From CAZOIA01 sp964579675 (GTDB lineage: Bacteria; Planctomycetota; Phycisphaerae; UBA1845; PWPN01), in contig CAZOIA010000102.1 in NCBI GenBank assembly GCA_964579675.1, positions 1 through 19,898 of the forward strand: a stretch of DNA of 19,898 bases. The letters are read 5' to 3'. A program made the translations under genes and the position numbers. Positions 14,065 through 19,898 of the stretch are shown one piece after another (position 1 is the first letter of the stretch; each line of letters begins with the position of its first letter). The notes under the pieces are model-generated. The model made no database searches, had not been told where the DNA came from, and worked only from the letters and a program-made list of their open reading frames with translations.

Positions 14065-16098
14065 ATGCCCAGTTACACCACTGCTGACATCCGGAACGTC
14101 GCCCTAGTTGGACACCAGTCGGCGGGGAAGACCTCCCTGGCCGAGGCGATCCTCCACGTGACCGGCACCAGCAATCGTCTCGGCGACGTGAACGCCAAGA
14201 CCAGCCACCTTGACTTTCTCGACGAGGAAAAACTCCGCGGGTGTTCGCTTGACTCCGCCCTGCTGCACGTTTCGGTGAAGGGTAAGGAGATCAACGTGGT
14301 GGATACGCCCGGGGCGCCGGACTTCGTGGGTCCGGCCACGGCGGCCTTGTCGGGCGTGGAGACGGCGGTGTGCGTGATATCGGCCCCGGCGGGGATCGAG
14401 GTGAACACCCGGCGGATGATGGAAAGAGCCAAGAACTTCGGCATTGGCCGGATGATCGTCATCAACAAGATCGACGCCAACCCCGATCTGGCCGGTCTGG
14501 TGGCGAACATCCAGGAACTCTTCGGCAGCGAGTGCCAGCCGATGAACCTGCCCACCGGAAAGGGCTCGGGAGTAATCGATTGCTTCGTCAACAGCAGCGG
14601 AGAAGCCGATCTTGGCAGCGTCGCTGACGCTCATACCGCGGTGATCGAGCGGATCGTTGAGGCCGACGAGGCGCTGATGGAGGAGTATCTTGAGACCGGC
14701 GATATCGATCCGGGCAAGCTCTCGGGGGTAGTCGGCAAGGCAATTGCCGAGGGCTCGCTGGTCCCGGTTCTGTTCACGGATGCCCGGGGCAAGACCGGCG
14801 TGAGGGAGTTGCTCGATGTCCTGGCGGACTACGCGCCGTCGCCGCTGGAGGGCAAGCAGCGGGTGCTGGCGGGCGATGGGGACGCTGCGCCGATCAAGCC
14901 CGACCCGGGCGAGAAGTTCATCGGGCAGGTTTTCAAGGTCTTCGCTGATCCCCGGAGCAACATCAAGTACTCGATTTGCCGGATCCACGCGGGCGGCATC
15001 AAGTCCGACTCGCAGATCCACATTGGCCAGGAGCGCAAGGCCCAGCGGCCGGGCCAGTTGCACAAGTTGCAGGGGGCGGAGCATCCGGAGATCGAGGAGG
15101 GTATCGCGGGGGACATCGTGGCGATGGCCAAGCTGGACACCCGGATCGGTGACGTCATGCGAGCCGAGACCGGCGGCGGGACGATCGACATGCCAAAGTT
15201 CCCACACCCGATGTTCGCGCTCGCCATCGAGCCCAAGAGCCGAGGAGACGCGGACAAGGTCAGTGGAGCACTCGCGAAGTTCACGGATGAGGATCCCTGC
15301 TTTCTGGCCGATCGCGATCCGGTCACGCACGAGCTGGTGATCCACGGGACGGGCGATCTGCATTTGCGGACGATCCTGTCGCGAATGGCCCAGTACTTCA
15401 AGCTCGAAGTGAACACCAAGCCGCCGAAAGTGCCTTACCGCGAGACGATCACGACCAGCACGAAGGACGTTGAATACACGCACAAGAAGCAGACGGGCGG
15501 GGCGGGGCAGTTCGCGCGGGTGTTCATCGGCGTTGAGCCGAACGAACGCGGTGCAGGCTACGAGTTCCTGGACGAGATTTTCGGGGGGGCGATCGACCAG
15601 GGTTTCCGGCCAAGCGTGGACAAGGGCATCCAGGCCCAGATGAAGGACGGGGTACTGGCGGGTTACCCGGTGGTGGACGTCAAGGTGCACCTGACGGACG
15701 GCAAAACCCACCCGGTGGACAGCAAGGACATCGCGTTCCAGATCGCGGGGCGCGAGGCGTTCAAGAAGGGTTTCCTGGCGTGCAAGCCCGTGCTCCTGGA
15801 GCCGATCGTGCAGCTCGAGGTGACGGTCCCGAACGAGAACGTAGGCGACATCCAGGGCGACCTGGCCTCGCGCCGCGGCCGGCCGGAGGGCCAGGAGATG
15901 CTCCCCGGCGGTTTGAGCGTCATCAGCGGGCGGGTTCCGCTGGCGGAGATGTCCGACTACCACTCGCGACTGTCGAGCATCACCGGCGGCCAGGGCAGCT
16001 ACAGCATGGAGCTGTCCCACTATGAGACCGTCCCGGGCAACATCCAGCAGCAGATCATCGAGCAGGCCAGGAAGGCCCGCGAGGAACTGAAGTCATAA
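14065..16098 (+). CDS. Elongation factor G paralogue (EF-G2/FusA2-type translational GTPase)
   Basis: A full-length EF-G family protein (677 residues from ATG 14065; GGAGA at 14055-14059). GTPase motifs are G1 GHQSAGKT (16-23), G3 DTPG (80-83) and G4 NKID (134-137). G1 differs from the AHIDAGKT of the main EF-G, and the switch I region reads LRGCSLDS where canonical EF-G has ERGITI, so the conserved threonine is missing. Both traits are typical of EF-G paralogues such as FusA2/EF-G2. Domains II-V are all present: GDLHLRTILSRM in domain III, KKQTGGAGQFARV at the start of domain IV, and the C-terminal MSDYHSRLSSITGGQGSY. It probably acts on the ribosome, but whether it drives translocation, recycling or a stress role cannot be read here. 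A TTG eight codons upstream is also in frame. No ribosomal-protein genes adjoin it. Confidence 0.9.
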   Translation: MPSYTTADIRNVALVGHQSAGKTSLAEAILHVTGTSNRLGDVNAKTSHLDFLDEEKLRGCSLDSALLHVSVKGKEINVVDTPGAPDFVGPATAALSGVETAVCVISAPAGIEVNTRRMMERAKNFGIGRMIVINKIDANPDLAGLVANIQELFGSECQPMNLPTGKGSGVIDCFVNSSGEADLGSVADAHTAVIERIVEADEALMEEYLETGDIDPGKLSGVVGKAIAEGSLVPVLFTDARGKTGVRELLDVLADYAPSPLEGKQRVLAGDGDAAPIKPDPGEKFIGQVFKVFADPRSNIKYSICRIHAGGIKSDSQIHIGQERKAQRPGQLHKLQGAEHPEIEEGIAGDIVAMAKLDTRIGDVMRAETGGGTIDMPKFPHPMFALAIEPKSRGDADKVSGALAKFTDEDPCFLADRDPVTHELVIHGTGDLHLRTILSRMAQYFKLEVNTKPPKVPYRETITTSTKDVEYTHKKQTGGAGQFARVFIGVEPNERGAGYEFLDEIFGGAIDQGFRPSVDKGIQAQMKDGVLAGYPVVDVKVHLTDGKTHPVDSKDIAFQIAGREAFKKGFLACKPVLLEPIVQLEVTVPNENVGDIQGDLASRRGRPEGQEMLPGGLSVISGRVPLAEMSDYHSRLSSITGGQGSYSMELSHYETVPGNIQQQIIEQARKAREELKS

Positions 16099-16102
16099 GC
16101 CC

Positions 16103-16133
16103 CGGCGCATGACGCAGTTACGCGTCGGCGCCG
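16103..16133 (+). terminator. GC-rich hairpin after the EF-G gene (no U tract)
   Basis: CGGCGC (16103-16108) and GACGC (16111-16115) pair with GCGTC (16122-16126) and GCGCCG (16128-16133), giving 11 bp with a small internal loop and a 6-base apical loop. It begins 4 bases after the stop codon. No T run follows, so termination there is uncertain. Confidence 0.5.
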
Positions 16134-16198
16134 CCCGCGCGATTGCTTCGGTGCCCGATCTCGGCGTATGATGAGTGATGGGTCCCGGAGACGGCCTG

Positions 16199-16432
16199 AT
16201 GGAATCACACGATAGGGACTTCAATTGGCTGAGCGAGCATCCCGCTGAACTGCAGAGGCGGTATGCGGGCCAGTGGTTGGCGGTCGTGGACGGTGAGATT
16301 GTCGCCGCTGGTATGGATGGGGAAGCGGTCTACAGGCGAGCCCGACGCGAGCGGCCGGACGCCGAGATCGTGATCGAGGTCGTCGATCGGGAGCTGACGA
16401 ACCCAGTCTATGAACTTGCCTGCCTGGCGTAA
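16199..16432 (+). CDS. Small DUF5678-like protein
   Basis: A 77-residue acidic protein from ATG 16199, which has GGAG (16187-16190) 8 bases ahead; GTG 16175 and ATG 16178 in the same frame lack such a site. The pattern WLSEHPAELQRRYAGQWLAVVDGEIVAAG followed by a helix and EIVIEVV resembles DUF5678, a short alpha/beta domain of unknown function found alone and often near retropepsin-like aspartic protease genes. No such protease is visible here. There is no signal peptide, membrane segment or metal-binding cluster. It sits 100 bases after the EF-G stop and 105 bases before the toroid gene on the same strand. Assignment to DUF5678 is by eye. Confidence 0.7.
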   Translation: MESHDRDFNWLSEHPAELQRRYAGQWLAVVDGEIVAAGMDGEAVYRRARRERPDAEIVIEVVDRELTNPVYELACLA

Positions 16433-16537
16433 GCAGCACACCGAGCCCTTAGGGGGTCTATTGACGATGCCCGGACGTTCGGCTGGTGAGCCGCAACGGC
16501 AAACCGATTGGTTCAATGCGAGATGGATTCAGGGGTT

Positions 16538-17746
16538 ATGACGAATGCGTGCACGATCATGCTGACGCTGGGGCTGGGGGTGGCACCCGCGGCGGAGAGG
16601 GCCGCCACCACGCAGCCGGCGGCCGTGGCGACTCAGCCGGGGGCCGCCACCACGCAGCCGGCGGCCGTGGACCGGGCGTTGCTGCGGCAGCAGGTCGCCC
16701 CGGCGATCGAGAAGGCCCTGCGGTATCTGGCCGGTGCCCAGCAGGCCGACGGCGGATGGCAGGGGCCCTTCGGCGGTTCCGACCCCGCGATCAGTGCCCT
16801 GGTGGCCAAGACCTTCATTCAGCATCCCGATTACGGAGCCAAGCACCCGATCGTGCAGCGCGCCCTCCGTTTCCTCCTCAAGTTCCAGCAGGAGGACGGC
16901 GGGATCTACAGCCCGCAGATCGGCTACCGGAACTACACCACGAGTGTGGTCTTGATGGCGCTGGCGGCGACAGAAGATCCGGCCTTGAATCAGGAGATCC
17001 AATCGGGCCAGAACTTCCTCAAGGACAACCAGTGGGTCGAGGGTAAGTACGACGCCGACGGCAGGCCTATTGATTCCGGTCATCCCTGGTATGGGGGCGC
17101 GGGCTACGGTCAACACAAGCGCCCCGACCTGTCCAATACGCAGATGATGCTGGAAGCGCTGCACCAGAGCGGCCTGCCGCCAAGTGATCCCGTGTATCGC
17201 AGAGCGCTCAAGTTCGTCCAGCGCTGCCAGATGTGGAGCCAGGGCAACGACCAGCCCTTCGCCCGCGGAGCGGAGGACGGCGGGTTCATTTACACCGCCG
17301 CCAACGATGGCGAGAGCAAGGCGGGGACGGTCATCGTGAAGGGCAAGCCGATCCTGCGCTCCTACGGCTCGATGACCTACGCGGGTTTCAAGAGCATGCT
17401 GTATGCCAACGTCGATTGTGATGATCCGCGCGTTCAGCGGGCGTGGGACTGGATTCGCCGACACTACACGCTGGAGTCGAACCCGAATATGCCGGGAGCC
17501 CAGTCGAAGCAAGGCTTATATTACTACTACCACGTCTTTAGTAAGGCCCTCGAAGCGCGGGACCAGCCGTCGGTTCTCGACGCCGCCGGCGTGAAGCACG
17601 ACTGGCGGGCGGAACTGGCCGAGAAGTTGCTCACCTTGCAGCACGCCGACGGGAGCTGGGTCAATACCGCCGACCGCTGGCAGGAGGGCAATCCGCACCT
17701 GGTCACGGCCTATGCCGTTCTGGCCCTCCAGACCGCCGTCCGTTGA
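16538..17746 (+). CDS. Exported squalene-cyclase/prenyltransferase-type alpha-alpha toroid protein
   Basis: About 402 residues, mostly paired helices ending in QxxDGGW-type motifs: QQADGGWQGPFGG (about 68-80), QQEDGGIYSPQ and, near the C-terminus, QHADGSWVN. The block HPWYGGAGYGQHKRPDLSNTQ and the later GLYYYYHVFSKAL mark the exported toroid family common in Planctomycetota. The N-terminus has a short hydrophobic stretch (IMLTLGLGVAPAA) and then a threonine/alanine/proline linker, so export is likely although no basic n-region is seen. A DCDD sequence resembles the DxDD of class II cyclases but lies in a family block usually read as xDDPRV, so I do not claim cyclase activity. The start is uncertain: ATG 16538 is chosen (AGGGG nearby); ATG 16523 and TTG 16508 are in frame. 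PilZ follows after 129 bases. Confidence 0.8.
   Translation: MTNACTIMLTLGLGVAPAAERAATTQPAAVATQPGAATTQPAAVDRALLRQQVAPAIEKALRYLAGAQQADGGWQGPFGGSDPAISALVAKTFIQHPDYGAKHPIVQRALRFLLKFQQEDGGIYSPQIGYRNYTTSVVLMALAATEDPALNQEIQSGQNFLKDNQWVEGKYDADGRPIDSGHPWYGGAGYGQHKRPDLSNTQMMLEALHQSGLPPSDPVYRRALKFVQRCQMWSQGNDQPFARGAEDGGFIYTAANDGESKAGTVIVKGKPILRSYGSMTYAGFKSMLYANVDCDDPRVQRAWDWIRRHYTLESNPNMPGAQSKQGLYYYYHVFSKALEARDQPSVLDAAGVKHDWRAELAEKLLTLQHADGSWVNTADRWQEGNPHLVTAYAVLALQTAVR
16599..16670 (+). repeat. 42-base tandem duplication in the toroid gene
   Basis: Thirty bases at 16599-16628 recur without change at 16641-16670. Together with the intervening 12 bases the period is 42, or 14 codons, so the frame is kept. 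Each copy encodes AATTQPAAV in the linker after the signal segment. Perfect identity suggests a recent duplication or a slippage-prone linker. Confidence 0.85.
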
Positions 17747-17875
17747 AAGGTCCGTGCCGGTACCTGTGCGCCGAACTAAAGCGGGCACCCGATTGCCCCG
17801 AATTATGAAGAAGTGCCGACGACGGTCCGGCCAGGCTGCGAACCTTGATGCAACCCGGCGGGGGGGCGACGAGCC

Positions 17876-18319
17876 ATGCCGAAGACCGATAGCCAGTTCC
17901 ACTCCGAGGGCTTGACGGCCCAGCAGTTGCAGGATCTGCTCAACGCGCTGGACGCGGCTAGCCCTGCGCCCGATCGCCAGAAGAGGCGCTCGCGGCGCCT
18001 GCCGTTCCGGCGCTTGCGGCTGCGGGTCCAGGTGCTTGATCAGCACGGCAAGATCACCACCAGCTTCCGCGTCCCGACGCGAAACGTGTCTTCCCACGGC
18101 CTGGCATTCCTTCACAAGCAGATGCTCGCCCCGGGCCAGATGTTGAAGATCGAGATCCCCGTGCTCGATAGCGAGGTGATCCATGTGCAGGCCCGGGTCG
18201 CGCGGTGCCGGCACCTGAAAGGGATGCTCCACGAGGTCGGGGTGGAGTTCGTGGGACGGACGGACAAGGACCCGCGAAGGCTCCATTCCAGGGCGCCTGG
18301 TCAAATCGACCCACGATGA
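17876..18319 (+). CDS. PilZ-domain protein (second in window)
   Basis: A 147-residue PilZ protein. The ligand motifs are RxxxR (R41 LPF R45, in a strongly basic stretch) and NxSxxG (N70, S72, G75), with Asn in place of the more common Asp. The strands LRLRVQVLD, MLKIEIPV and HEVGVEFVG fit the beta-barrel. The N-terminal 30 residues (TAQQLQDLLNALDAA) form a predicted helix, and the tail is basic. It has no membrane segment or output domain, so it probably acts as a small adaptor that binds cyclic di-GMP. The ribosome site is weak (GACGAG). It is plus-strand between the toroid gene and the cold-shock gene, and a T-tailed hairpin follows it, so it probably ends its transcript. Confidence 0.83.
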   Translation: MPKTDSQFHSEGLTAQQLQDLLNALDAASPAPDRQKRRSRRLPFRRLRLRVQVLDQHGKITTSFRVPTRNVSSHGLAFLHKQMLAPGQMLKIEIPVLDSEVIHVQARVARCRHLKGMLHEVGVEFVGRTDKDPRRLHSRAPGQIDPR

Positions 18320-18332
18320 GCATTGTTTTCGC

Positions 18333-18353
18333 AGGCGGAAGCGTCCGCCTTTC
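18333..18353 (+). terminator. Intrinsic terminator after the PilZ gene
   Basis: AGGCGGA (18333-18339) pairs perfectly with TCCGCCT (18344-18350) around the loop AGCG, and TTT (18350-18352) follows. It starts 13 bases past the stop codon. The T run is short, so strength is uncertain. Confidence 0.55.
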
Positions 18354-18401
18354 GTTGGCGTGGGGAACCAGCCCGGGAACAGGCCGGCTCGCCGGCGGTC
18401 T

Positions 18402-18432
18402 TTGACATTTCTCAGCCAAGCCGACACATTAT
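18402..18432 (+). promoter_or_regulatory. Promoter of the cold-shock gene, possibly giving a leaderless transcript
   Basis: A perfect -35 TTGACA (18402-18407) is followed after 19 bases by CATTAT (18427-18432), four of six to the -10 consensus. The start of transcription would fall at about 18438-18440, on the ATG at 18438. No ribosome-binding site precedes that ATG. Confidence 0.5.
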
Positions 18433-18437
18433 CTGCG

Positions 18438-18671
18438 ATGCCAACCGGGAAGGTGAAATGGTACAACGAGCAGCGGGGGTTCGGCTACGTCCAGCCGGAC
18501 GAGGGTGGGCCGGATGTCTTCGTCCATCGTTCGGTAATCCAACCTGAAGATGCCCGTCCGTTGTCCGAGGGGCAAGCCGTTGACTACGAGCTGGAAGCAG
18601 GCCCCAAGGGACCGAGAGCAGTGTCACTGAGGTGTACAGGCTCTTCGAGAATGGGTCAGGAGCCTTCTTGA
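18438..18671 (+). CDS. Cold-shock-domain protein (CspA family)
   Basis: A 77-residue single-strand nucleic-acid binder of the cold-shock family, which acts as an RNA chaperone. The start MPTGKVKWYNEQRGFGYVQPDEGGPDVFVH contains the RNA-binding motifs RNP1 (RGFGYV, 13-18) and RNP2 (DVFVH, 26-30), with the KWYN tryptophan and the usual five-strand spacing. The domain closes with VDYELEAGPKGPRAVSLR, and a short extra tail (CTGSSRMGQEPS) is not conserved in the family. The frame is open 26 codons upstream to 18360, but those residues are not family-like and would overlap the promoter, so ATG 18438 is chosen. It is a likely single-gene unit, followed by a large hairpin. Confidence 0.92.
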   Translation: MPTGKVKWYNEQRGFGYVQPDEGGPDVFVHRSVIQPEDARPLSEGQAVDYELEAGPKGPRAVSLRCTGSSRMGQEPS

Positions 18672-18680
18672 CTGGCTGAT

Positions 18681-18735
18681 GAGCTGTTGCGTCTTTGGCG
18701 GCCGCCACCTGGGGCAAGGCCGGCCACAACAGCTC
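18681..18735. repeat. Long hairpin between the cold-shock and deacetylase genes
   Basis: GAGCTGTTG (18681-18689) pairs perfectly with CAACAGCTC (18727-18735). Inside, TGGC and GGCC (18697-18704) pair with GGCC and GCCA (about 18718-18726) with a bulge. A pyrimidine run TGTCCCCTTTTCC follows on the plus strand. It may terminate the cold-shock transcript. It covers any upstream start for the deacetylase frame (TTG 18695), supporting ATG 18761. Confidence 0.6.
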
Positions 18736-18760
18736 TGTCCCCTTTTCCTGGGCCCAATTG

Positions 18761-19720
18761 ATGCCGCGTACAGGCCTGGTATTGTCCGATCGCTACACCG
18801 AACATGATACCGGTCCGCATCATCCGGAGCGACCGGATCGAATACGTGCCCTGCGCGAACGGATGCAACAGGTCTCATTGCGCACACGAACCGAGGCAAT
18901 TGAGCCGTACCTGATCGATCTCTCACTCGTTGAAACCGTGCACCCAGCCGAGTACATATCGAGAGTCCGCTTAGCTTGTGAGGAGCGAGCGGGATTCATC
19001 GACACGCCCGAATGCCCGCTGTGCGACGCGAGTTTCGAGATCGCGCGCCTGGCGGCGGGCGGGGTGGTGGCGGCAGTCGATGCGGTGATGGAAGATCGCG
19101 TGCAGAACGCCTTCTGCGGCGTTCGACCTCCCGGGCATCACGCCGAGCGCCGCCGGGCGATGGGTTTCTGCTACTTCAACAACATCGCAATCGCGGCCGA
19201 GTATCTCCGCGGGCACCACGGCATCGAGCGCGTCGCGATCGTAGATTGGGACGTTCACCACGGCAACGGCACCCAGCACCACTTCGACCGCGATCCCAGC
19301 GTCTTATACTGCAGCCTTCACCAGGACCCGCGCACGCTTTACCCGGGGACAGGATTCGAGTGGGAGACCGGCACCGACGCCGGGGCGGGGACGACGCTGA
19401 ACGTCCCAATGGCACCGGGCAGCGGCGACGATGAGTACCAATGGGCGTTCGCGGAGCGGATTCTGCCGACCGTCAGTGAATTCAGGCCGGGCTTCATCCT
19501 GATCTCAGCGGGCTTCGACGGTCATCGCGACGACCCGCTGGCCCACATCACGCTGACGACGGAGGCGTTCGGCTGGATGACCCGGGAACTGGCCGCACTG
19601 GCCGCATCCCTCTGCGAGCACCGGGTGGTGAGTGTGCTGGAGGGTGGATATAACCTTGAAGCCCTCGCGGACAGCGTTCAAGCGCATGTCGAGTCCTTCT
19701 CGGCGCCTGTTTCTGAGTGA
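18761..19720 (+). CDS. Histone-deacetylase-family amidohydrolase (HDAC-like / acetylpolyamine amidohydrolase)
   Basis: A zinc-dependent deacetylase of the HDAC/AcuC/AphA superfamily, 319 residues from ATG 18761. In bacteria such enzymes remove acetyl groups from lysine side chains or polyamines. All catalytic features are present: GPHHPERPDR near the start, RPPGHHA (general-base pair H126/H127), DWDVHHGNGTQ (zinc ligands D164 and H166), SAGFDGHRDDPL (zinc ligand D253) and EGGYN (Y297). The DWDVHHGNGTQ form is nearest to class II HDAC-like bacterial enzymes. It has no signal peptide, so it is cytoplasmic. The frame is open upstream to TTG 18695, but those residues are not family-like and span a hairpin. 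No strong ribosome site is seen. Substrate cannot be decided from sequence, and no acetyltransferase gene is adjacent. Confidence 0.92.
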   Translation: MPRTGLVLSDRYTEHDTGPHHPERPDRIRALRERMQQVSLRTRTEAIEPYLIDLSLVETVHPAEYISRVRLACEERAGFIDTPECPLCDASFEIARLAAGGVVAAVDAVMEDRVQNAFCGVRPPGHHAERRRAMGFCYFNNIAIAAEYLRGHHGIERVAIVDWDVHHGNGTQHHFDRDPSVLYCSLHQDPRTLYPGTGFEWETGTDAGAGTTLNVPMAPGSGDDEYQWAFAERILPTVSEFRPGFILISAGFDGHRDDPLAHITLTTEAFGWMTRELAALAASLCEHRVVSVLEGGYNLEALADSVQAHVESFSAPVSE

Positions 19721-19742
19721 CCGAGGAGAGAGGGGGAGGAAA

Positions 19743-19769
19743 TGAGGCCCGAAACGCCGCCGGGCCTCA
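19743..19769 (+). terminator. Perfect hairpin after the deacetylase gene (no U tract)
   Basis: TGAGGCCCG (19743-19751) pairs with CGGGCCTCA (19761-19769) around a 9-base loop, 22 bases past the stop codon. No T run follows. From here to the window end no gene start or other structure could be supported. Confidence 0.5.
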
Positions 19770-19898
19770 CCGGAGGGCTGCCCAAAGGCTGCGCCGGGTC
19801 GCAATAATATCTGCCCCTCAGCGTTTGGCGGGAGGTGGCAGCGAACGGTTGTCGTTTGCAGTTTACTCTGCGTATCGAGAAAGCGGTCGACTCAGTTA

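Noticed and set aside
14104..16020. Very long minus-strand frame (638 residues) opposite the EF-G gene
   Set aside because: It is the antisense shadow of a clear EF-G gene in GC-rich DNA; histidine, arginine and leucine excess is typical of such shadows.
17401..17460. DCDD in the toroid protein as a class II terpene-cyclase DxDD motif
   Set aside because: The surrounding block (DDPRVQRAWDWIRRHYTL) is a common non-catalytic block of exported planctomycete toroid proteins as I recall them, and the other cyclase active-site features are not visible.
16529..17512. Minus-strand 327-residue frame opposite the toroid gene
   Set aside because: Antisense shadow; the plus-strand frame has the QxxDGGW motifs and family blocks.

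Overview
The window is GC-rich and reads like a chromosomal segment of a Planctomycetota bacterium, probably Phycisphaerae-like. This is inferred from gene content, not from a marker gene. The clues are Tat-exported Gfo/Idh/MocA oxidoreductase and TIM-barrel sugar epimerase genes side by side, a prepilin-like protein with an FTLIELLVV leader and a C-terminal VDGHVEF motif, an exported squalene-cyclase-type toroid with a WYGGAGYG block, two small PilZ proteins, and few strong Shine-Dalgarno sites. No phage genes, transposase genes, CRISPR array, rRNA or tRNA were seen.

Layout. 2-982 (+): C-terminal part, or all, of a pentapeptide-repeat protein fused to a two-helix potassium-channel pore. 1018-1172: an imperfect inverted repeat. 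1196-3776 (-): an exported GH51-like arabinofuranosidase followed by a DUF123 (GIY-YIG-like) protein. 3777-4291: a divergent intergenic region with REP-like repeats. 4292-7307 (+): a tight cluster of Tat-exported D-tagatose/D-psicose 3-epimerase-family protein, Tat-exported Gfo/Idh/MocA oxidoreductase and HEAT-repeat protein. 7425-9821 (+): a large TPR lipoprotein with a CsgG/LpoB-like middle. It converges with a minus-strand PilZ-recO pair (11059-9823).

11060-12356 has no convincing gene but holds two good sigma70-type promoters, an intrinsic terminator and a series of perfect hairpins ahead of a single pseudopilin gene (12357-13229) that ends in a textbook terminator. 13314-14064 holds a promoter, a two-stem RNA candidate ending in a U-rich tract, and a second promoter just before an EF-G paralogue (14065-16098). 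16199-19720 is a run of plus-strand genes: DUF5678 protein, exported toroid protein, PilZ protein, cold-shock protein and a histone-deacetylase-family amidohydrolase.

The sugar genes make the most coherent story. A secreted GH51-like enzyme faces an exported epimerase and oxidoreductase, which suggests extracytoplasmic processing of plant or algal glycans. The least explained parts are the RNA-like elements at about 11689-12148 and 13498-13690, the carbohydrate-binding module inserted inside the GH51 barrel, and the orphan C-terminal domain of the 798-residue lipoprotein. All RNA and promoter calls rest on hand-read base pairing and consensus matches only.
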